Shown: positions 5,840 through 10,550 of the stretch, piece after piece
Layout of the letters: each line of letters opens with the position of its first letter
Position numbering within the stretch: the stretch's first letter is position 1
From: an uncultured Devosia sp.
Lineage (GTDB): Bacteria; Pseudomonadota; Alphaproteobacteria; Rhizobiales; Devosiaceae
Reading direction: 5' to 3'
DNA length: 10,550 nucleotides
NCBI GenBank assembly: GCA_913775215.1
Contig: CAJYKO010000191.1
Span: 1 to 10,550, forward strand
The notes under the pieces: model-generated
What the model was told of the DNA's origin: nothing
Databases searched by the model: none
Seen by the model: only the letters and a program-made list of their open reading frames with translations
Position numbers and translations under genes: made by a program

Positions 5840-7288
5840 ATGAAACTCAAGAGCCTTATCCTCGGTTCTGTCGCCGCTGCTGGTCTCTCGACCGCCGGCT
5901 TTGCTGCCGATCTCGGCGTTCTCACCTCGCTGGACGTCTGCGACGCTCTCGGTCTCTCGGGCCTGACCATCTCGTCCGACACCAACTGCCTGCAGCTCTC
6001 GGGCGGTGTTTCCTATGAATTCCAGTGGGGCGACTTCAACGCTGAGCTCCCTGTTGCCAATACTTTCGACGGCAACCGCAACATTGCCGGTGCTCGTAAC
6101 GTTACCATCGCTGGCGTGAACTACGACCAGGATTGGGAATCGAAGGTTGAAGCTTGGCTCAAGGCTGTCGGCACTGCAGATTCCGACTTTGGTCCTGCAA
6201 AGGCCGTTATCAAGCTCAAGAGCGTTCAGCGTCTTCAGACGTGGAATGAAGGCCGTTCCAACCGTGCCGGTACCACCACTGTTACTCCGGGCGTTACCAC
6301 CGTCAACGGCGACACCACCGCTGGTTTCGTAATCGACGAAGCTTATGTTTCGGTTGGTGATACCACCGTAATCATGGCTGGTAAGAAGGGCTCGATCGCT
6401 AACCTTGGCGACGACGCACCGTTCAACTATCTCAAGCTGTTCAACTCTGACGCAATCGACGGCGACGGCGTTGGTATCGACGGTGACAGCGACTACCTGG
6501 GTGGTCACGTTATTCAGGTTGTTTCGGATCTCGGCAATGGCGTGAACGTCGCTGTTGGTCTCGAAAACCTCGGTGGTGCACTCGATATTAACGGCCCAAG
6601 CGGTGCTGCAACTGTTGTTGCTCCGTCGCAGCAGGGTACGCTCGTCGGTGTCGTTTCCTATGCTGGTGAAGGTATCACTGCTCACCTGACCGGTGCCGCT
6701 TTCGGTATTCTCGACGGCAACGTTGAATCGTGGGCCTTGCATGCCGGCGCAACCGGCACTTTCGACGCCTTCAAGGTTCGCGGTGCGGTGTCGTACTGGG
6801 ATAACTACAACTTCACGACCGCTGACGTCCTGAACGCTCTCGTCAGCGCCGAAGGCACTTTCGACCTGTTCAAGATCGCCCTCTCGGGTGAAATCGCCAA
6901 CGTCAACAACTCGGCTGTCGGCAACTACACCGACTACGGTGTTGGTGGCTCGATCGGCGTGAACGTTTCGGAAGGCGTTGATATCAACCTCGGCGCTCGT
7001 TACTTCTTCGACGACGTTGGTGGTGCTGTGAACGACGCTTCGACCTGGCAGGTTGCTGCTCAGATCGTCGCTGCCGTCACCGAAACCATCAAGATCACCG
7101 GTGAAGTTGGTGGTTACTTCGGCAACGCAATTGCTGATAATGCTGCCTTCAACAACGACAACGTGTTCTACGGTTCGGCTGAACTCGCTTGGGCTCCGGG
7201 CGGTGGTTTCACCTCCTCCCTCAAGGGCGAAGTCAACTCGGAATCGGCCTACAAGGTCACCTTCAAGGCTGCCAAGTCCTTCGAATAA
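5840..7288 (+). CDS. Outer-membrane porin, Porin_2 / rhizobial major porin type
   Basis: The 482-residue precursor starts with a signal peptide (MKLKSLILGSVAAAGLSTAG, 1-20), with cleavage likely after the FA at 21-22. The mature N-terminus carries C34 and C50 in a context like the CDAYG...TETCLRVGG region of rhizobial porins, and those cysteines probably form a disulfide. The rest is Gly/Asp/Asn/Val-rich with alternating beta-strand patterns, as expected of a 16-strand barrel letting small hydrophilic solutes through the outer membrane. Codon choice is strongly biased (GTT, GGT, GCT, AAC, AAG, CTC dominate), unlike its neighbours, which points to very high expression. It ends KSFE, with phenylalanine next to last rather than last. 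A strong ribosome site precedes it and a strong terminator follows, so it is probably its own unit. Substrate preference cannot be told. Confidence 0.85.
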   Translation: MKLKSLILGSVAAAGLSTAGFAADLGVLTSLDVCDALGLSGLTISSDTNCLQLSGGVSYEFQWGDFNAELPVANTFDGNRNIAGARNVTIAGVNYDQDWESKVEAWLKAVGTADSDFGPAKAVIKLKSVQRLQTWNEGRSNRAGTTTVTPGVTTVNGDTTAGFVIDEAYVSVGDTTVIMAGKKGSIANLGDDAPFNYLKLFNSDAIDGDGVGIDGDSDYLGGHVIQVVSDLGNGVNVAVGLENLGGALDINGPSGAATVVAPSQQGTLVGVVSYAGEGITAHLTGAAFGILDGNVESWALHAGATGTFDAFKVRGAVSYWDNYNFTTADVLNALVSAEGTFDLFKIALSGEIANVNNSAVGNYTDYGVGGSIGVNVSEGVDINLGARYFFDDVGGAVNDASTWQVAAQIVAAVTETIKITGEVGGYFGNAIADNAAFNNDNVFYGSAELAWAPGGGFTSSLKGEVNSESAYKVTFKAAKSFE

Positions 7289-7310
7289 TCGAAGCCTCGG
7301 TTTCCAATTG

Positions 7311-7346
7311 GAAAGGCCCGGCGCAAGTCGGGCCTTTCTGCTTTTG
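7311..7346 (+). terminator. Intrinsic terminator of the porin gene
   Basis: GAAAGGCCCG (7311-7320) pairs perfectly over ten bases with CGGGCCTTTC (7329-7338) around an eight-base loop, then a T-rich CTGCTTTT tail follows. It starts 22 bases after the porin stop. A 14-base palindrome, TTTCCAATTGGAAA (7301-7314), overlaps its left arm. Confidence 0.85.
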
Positions 7347-7433
7347 AAAGTCAGTGCTTTTGAGTGGCGCTGCCTTTTTCCTGACCGGTAATTGATTTAG
7401 CCTCAGGCAATTACGTCACTTACTGGAATCGTC

Positions 7434-9125
7434 ATGAAGAGCAAAATCCGTCACCTCGCGGCGCCCGGTATCCTTGCGTTCGGTTTTGCTCTCGCAATAT
7501 CCAGCCCGCCCGTTTTGGCGCAGTCTTCCGTCGTCACGGTTCCGCCGCCACAGATATCTGACTACTGGGTCAGCATTTCCCGGCAGCCCAATGGCATCCT
7601 GGTCTTTGACGGCTACGCTCCAAGCGACGCGGTCCGCACCAACTTTTCTCAGGCACCATCAGCAGACGTTTCTTTCCTCAAGCTAGGCAGCGGTGCTCCG
7701 GCCAGTTATGACGCCGCTGTCGAGTTTGGGCTTGCCGTTCTCGGCAAACTCAGCGAGGGCCGCTTCGCTCTCCGAGACAATGTAATCACTATCACCGGGA
7801 CAGCAGACAGTCAGGCCGACTTCCTCAGCCTGACCGGAACACAAGCCGCAAAGCCGCCAGCCGGTACAGTGCTTGCCAAAGCTGAGATTTCCGCACCGCG
7901 TGAAGAAAACTACACGTTCGGCCTCCGCAAGCAGCGCAATGGCACGGTCATCGTCTCGGGCTTCGTCCCTCAGACCGATATTGAACAAAAGATTCTCGCT
8001 GCGATCGGTCCGCGATCGAGTTCGACGCTTCGTTTCGCTTCGGGGGAGCCTGTCAACTTTATCTCCGGCGTTGAAAAGGCGATCTCCACTCTAGACCGCC
8101 TTCAAACAGGCGATATTAGGTTAGAAAATGGGGAATGGCTGATTTCCGGCGCGCCAATGTCCGCCACTGACGCTGATGCAATCCGCACCAGTTTTACTGA
8201 CGACCAACTGGCGGAAGCCGGATGGAGCCTCTCCCTCAGCGATCCGACTCCACAGGCAATTATGTTCAACTGGCAGCTGGAAAAACTCGATTCTGGCGCC
8301 ATTATAATGACCGGGACCGTCCCAACCGAGGCCTTCAAGCGCGTCATTGCCGTGAGGCTTGGCGCTGAATTGCAGGACGATACCTCCATCGGCGACAATG
8401 CGCCCGAAGGCTTTATCACGGAAGCGCTTGCCGCCGCAGATGCACTCAAGCTCTTGGTGGTTGGCACAGTGTCCTTCGACGAAGACAAGTGGTCCATCAG
8501 CGGAGAAGGGCAATCCCCAGATGCCGATCAGCAGGTGGCGGCTACGCTAGCTGCTTTTCAAGATTGGTCCATAGATGTGACTGATCCCAATGCAGCGGCA
8601 CAGGCCGTTCAGACCGCTGCAGTGCCGGAAACAATCGATAACGCAGTCGAAGCCCCTACGCCTGCGGACGACACCGCCGTGACATCCACGACCGTGCCAC
8701 CCGCGCCGGCTCCAACCGAGCCTGCTGCGCCGGTTGCGCAAACAACAGACGACATCGCAGCTTGCAGCGCAAGACTAAGCGAGCTCTCCGCACAAAACGG
8801 CATCCTGTTCAGATCGGGCGCGGCCGTCCTTGCCGAGGGGACAAATGTCATCCTGCAAGCCATGGCCGATGCCGCCAATCAATGCCCGAGTGCCGCCCTG
8901 GACGTAGCGGGCCACACCGATTCCGATGGCGAAGCGTCGGCTAACCTCGCCTTGTCCGTCTCTCGCGCCGAAGCCGTGATCAATGCACTGATTGCACTCG
9001 GAGTCGATCCTGGCCGGCTCTATGCTATCGGCTACGGTGACACTCAGCCCGTCTCGGATAACAAAACCCAGGCAGGCAAGGCGCAGAATCGCCGCATCGT
9101 CGTGTCGGTCCGAAAGCCAGACTGA
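7434..9125 (+). CDS. Exported OmpA-family protein with three BON-like tandem repeats
   Basis: The 563-residue precursor has a signal peptide ending near PPVLAQ (25-30). Three repeats of about 117 residues follow, starting near 42, 158 and 276. Each has a first half of the form W/F-x-[IL]...NG-x-[IV]...G-x-x-P and a second half with a helix, 'L..G', and an [IL]-x-G strand. This resembles BON domains. A Pro/Ala/Thr-rich linker (about 395-440) leads to a C-terminal OmpA domain (about 444-560) with GHTD (493-496), LSVSRAEAV (507-515) and NRRI (552-555). D496 and R511 match the diaminopimelate-binding pair of E. coli OmpA (D271, R286). C444 and C484 could form a disulfide. BON plus OmpA is also the layout of mycobacterial Rv0899. 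It should sit in the periplasm or outer membrane, attached to the wall. The ribosome site is weak. The gene ends touching the convergent hydrolase gene. Confidence 0.85.
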   Translation: MKSKIRHLAAPGILAFGFALAISSPPVLAQSSVVTVPPPQISDYWVSISRQPNGILVFDGYAPSDAVRTNFSQAPSADVSFLKLGSGAPASYDAAVEFGLAVLGKLSEGRFALRDNVITITGTADSQADFLSLTGTQAAKPPAGTVLAKAEISAPREENYTFGLRKQRNGTVIVSGFVPQTDIEQKILAAIGPRSSSTLRFASGEPVNFISGVEKAISTLDRLQTGDIRLENGEWLISGAPMSATDADAIRTSFTDDQLAEAGWSLSLSDPTPQAIMFNWQLEKLDSGAIIMTGTVPTEAFKRVIAVRLGAELQDDTSIGDNAPEGFITEALAAADALKLLVVGTVSFDEDKWSISGEGQSPDADQQVAATLAAFQDWSIDVTDPNAAAQAVQTAAVPETIDNAVEAPTPADDTAVTSTTVPPAPAPTEPAAPVAQTTDDIAACSARLSELSAQNGILFRSGAAVLAEGTNVILQAMADAANQCPSAALDVAGHTDSDGEASANLALSVSRAEAVINALIALGVDPGRLYAIGYGDTQPVSDNKTQAGKAQNRRIVVSVRKPD

Positions 9126-10067
9126 TCAGGCAGCGCGTTTCTTTCGATCGCCCGCGACGTTATCGATGAAACGAAGTACAGCCTCGATCTCTTCGTGCTG
9201 GTCGAAGAGGGCAGGGGACCCCTGTCCCGCAATGGTGAGCGCAAGCGCGTCGGGGCGGCGGCGCACCATTTCCTCGTAGGTCTCGCGACGCAATTGATCG
9301 GTTAATTGCGTCCTGAGGATCATCAGGGGCAGGCGCGCGAGTGCGTCGAACAACGGCCATTGCGGCGTCAAGACATCCGCGACGCCGATGTCTGCGAGCG
9401 GCGTCAGCAGTTTTTGATCAAACAATGGCTGCGCCCGCCCGCGCTTGTCGATGAAGTGACTGCGCTGGGAAAGCGCATTGAGCGCCTCGTCCGACAAATC
9501 GGGATAATCCCCCGCCAGCATCCGTCGAAATCCTGCGATCACGCGCTGTTCGCCTTTGAGGCCCGAAAGGTGCGCCAGATTGTTTCGCAGCCGCACGATA
9601 CCACGCGAATCGACCATCGGTCCGGAATCAAGCAATACGACGCCGCCGATCAGCAATGGATGGCTCGCTGCCAAGGACATAACGACCTGTCCGCCCTGGC
9701 CCTGACCGAGAAAAATTGCTCGACCTATGCCAAGCGCTGCAAGAATGTCGGCTATATCGCTGGCATCGGCCAGAGTTCCGTAATCTTCTGCCTGAAGCCG
9801 ATCGTCAGCCCGTCCGCGTCCCGGCAAATCTATCAAGATCAGGGCTCGGTTGTTAGCGGATGCCCGACGAAAATATCCCGCAAAGTCGGTGAAATCAGAC
9901 ATGTTGCGCTGCAGCCCGGCGATGCAGACCACTGGCATGGTCGAATTCTGGAGCGCGCCGCTGACATGGACAGCAGCATGCACGCCGCCGATCCGCGTCT
10001 CGATCATGCGCACCGGCAGAGATGCGAAGGGCTTATGATCGATCGGGACCTCGCGTTTCCTTGCCAT
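9126..10067 (-). CDS. Alpha/beta-hydrolase fold protein lacking nucleophile Ser and catalytic His
   Basis: The 313-residue protein has the alpha/beta-hydrolase order: CIAGLQRN (48-55, oxyanion-hole strand), LIDLPGRGRADD (78-89), the nucleophile elbow strand-turn-helix AIFLGQGQGGQVVMSLAASH (117-136), LLDSGP (145-150), a cap region (about 155-235), LRTQLTDQL (251-259) and IAGQGSPALFD (279-289). In the family the elbow is G-x-S-x-G and the last motif is usually G-x-G-H. Here the serine position is G123 (codon GGC, one step from AGC) and the histidine position appears to be S284. The probable acid D257 is kept. The fold looks intact and the frame is open, so this is more likely a non-catalytic protein than a decayed gene. 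The ATG at 10067 follows a good AAGGAG. The same frame runs open to 10532, but that part lies antisense to dapA and is not coding. Confidence 0.8.
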   Translation of the reverse strand: MARKREVPIDHKPFASLPVRMIETRIGGVHAAVHVSGALQNSTMPVVCIAGLQRNMSDFTDFAGYFRRASANNRALILIDLPGRGRADDRLQAEDYGTLADASDIADILAALGIGRAIFLGQGQGGQVVMSLAASHPLLIGGVVLLDSGPMVDSRGIVRLRNNLAHLSGLKGEQRVIAGFRRMLAGDYPDLSDEALNALSQRSHFIDKRGRAQPLFDQKLLTPLADIGVADVLTPQWPLFDALARLPLMILRTQLTDQLRRETYEEMVRRRPDALALTIAGQGSPALFDQHEEIEAVLRFIDNVAGDRKKRAA

Positions 10068-10182
10068 TGCCTCATCTCCTTGTCGCTCGCTGCATTTGCG
10101 CCCGCACCGTCCGGTCGCGCAAGGCGCTGATGCATTTACGCAGCAGCTTTTTGCAACGGTCTCGCTGATGGTCCCATTCGCC

Positions 10183-10211
10183 TTGTGACGCGGCGCAACT
10201 GAAAGTATGGT
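10183..10211 (+). promoter_or_regulatory. Candidate dapA promoter
   Basis: TTGTGA (10183-10188) and TATGGT (10206-10211), each four of six to consensus, are exactly 17 bases apart. Transcription would start near 10218, leaving a leader of about 73 bases. An exact 9-base inverted repeat, GATGGTCCC (10167-10175) and GGGACCATC (10223-10231), brackets this promoter. The call is tentative and made by eye. Confidence 0.35.
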
Positions 10212-10290
10212 GCGCGTCTTTAGGGACCATCCGATGTCCCGCTCGACACCAGACCCGGATTGGCCGGGCAATTTGAGGAATACCGACAAA

Positions 10291-10550
10291 ATGCTGCGAG
10301 GTTCGATTACGGCGCTCATCACTCCCATGCGCGATGGGATTGTGGATGAGAAAGCCTTCGCCAGCTTTGTCGATTGGCAGATTGCCGAGGGCACGCATGG
10401 CCTTGTGCCAGTCGGCACCACGGGCGAAAGCCCCACGGTCAGCCATGAAGAGCATCGCCGCGTCGTCGAAATCTGCGTCGATGTCGCCAACAAGCGCGTG
10501 CCTGTGGTCGCCGGTGCTGGCTCCAATTCCACTGCCGAAGCCGTTGATCT
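10291..10550 (+). CDS. dapA: 4-hydroxy-tetrahydrodipicolinate synthase, N-terminal part (cut by window end)
   Basis: DapA condenses pyruvate with aspartate semialdehyde, the first committed step to diaminopimelate and lysine. The 86 codons visible begin MLRGSITALITPMRDG and contain GLVPVGTTGESPTVSHEEH (37-55), where T44 and T45 match the active-site threonines of the E. coli enzyme. The Schiff-base lysine lies beyond the window. I chose the ATG at 10291 because family members start at this point with M-x-x-G-S/T-I. GAGGA (10275-10279) is 11 bases upstream, a little far. The frame is open further upstream to ATGs at 10234 and 10207, but the 19 or 28 residues this would add are not expected in the family. 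It is divergent from the alpha/beta-hydrolase gene. Confidence 0.93.
   Translation, partial: MLRGSITALITPMRDGIVDEKAFASFVDWQIAEGTHGLVPVGTTGESPTVSHEEHRRVVEICVDVANKRVPVVAGAGSNSTAEAVD

Noticed and set aside
5837..6742. 301-codon open frame antisense to the porin gene
   Set aside because: It arises from the strongly biased codons of the porin gene, has no ribosome site or family motif, and the sense frame has a signal peptide, RBS and terminator.
9306..10130. 274-codon open frame antisense to the alpha/beta-hydrolase
   Set aside because: It is a shadow of the hydrolase frame. The translation is rich in Arg/His/Gln with no motif, while the minus strand has a good RBS and fold signatures.
10068..10532. 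N-terminal extension of the hydrolase frame overlapping dapA
   Set aside because: The extra 155 residues have no family match and lie antisense to clear dapA coding sequence. AAGGAG precedes the ATG at 10067.
1..10550. tRNA, rRNA, CRISPR, IS elements or phage genes
   Set aside because: No cloverleaf with CCA-type end, no regularly spaced repeats, no transposase or integrase motifs, and no terminal inverted repeats were seen on reading both strands.

Overview
The window reads as chromosomal DNA of an alphaproteobacterium of the Hyphomicrobiales (rhizobial) type, possibly close to Devosia. This rests on the GC-rich codon choice, a Porin_2-type major porin with two N-terminal cysteines, an intergenic palindromic repeat of a kind common in these genomes, and the style of the SDR, OmpA and DapA proteins. 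The genus is inference. There are nine protein genes, the last cut by the window edge. I see no rRNA, tRNA, transposase, integrase or CRISPR array.

Left part (1-4694): a small palindromic repeat is followed by an AHSA1/SRPBCC gene on the minus strand. Next comes a divergent amino-sugar locus. murQ runs left; a GntR/HutC-type regulator, a SIS-domain glucosamine-6-phosphate deaminase (NagB-II type) and nagA run right with ATGA stop/start overlaps. Together MurQ, NagA and NagB-II would turn MurNAc-6-phosphate into fructose-6-phosphate, lactate, acetate and ammonia. This is the end of peptidoglycan recycling and of GlcNAc use. The kinase and transporter are not here. The 172-base divergent gap carries the same tandem motif, TGGTAT-N5-TGGYAT with an 11-base period, in front of both transcription units, and it is the best candidate operator for the regulator.

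Middle (4692-7345): nagA meets a convergent SDR gene with stop codons touching in TGATCA. A gap of about 400 bases separates the SDR from a strongly codon-biased porin gene. Upstream of the porin is a long nested stem-loop (5729-5794) with an alternative hairpin, which I do not recognise. A strong intrinsic terminator closes the porin unit.

Right part (7434-10550): a secreted protein with three tandem repeats of about 117 residues (BON-like) and a peptidoglycan-binding OmpA domain meets a convergent alpha/beta-hydrolase gene, again with touching stops in TGATCA. That hydrolase appears to have lost both its nucleophile serine and its catalytic histidine. Divergent from it, dapA begins and runs off the window.

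Much of the window concerns the envelope: peptidoglycan sugar salvage (MurQ, NagA, NagB-II), diaminopimelate synthesis (DapA), a protein predicted to bind diaminopimelate in the wall (OmpA domain), and an outer-membrane porin. Whether these are co-regulated cannot be told from the sequence.
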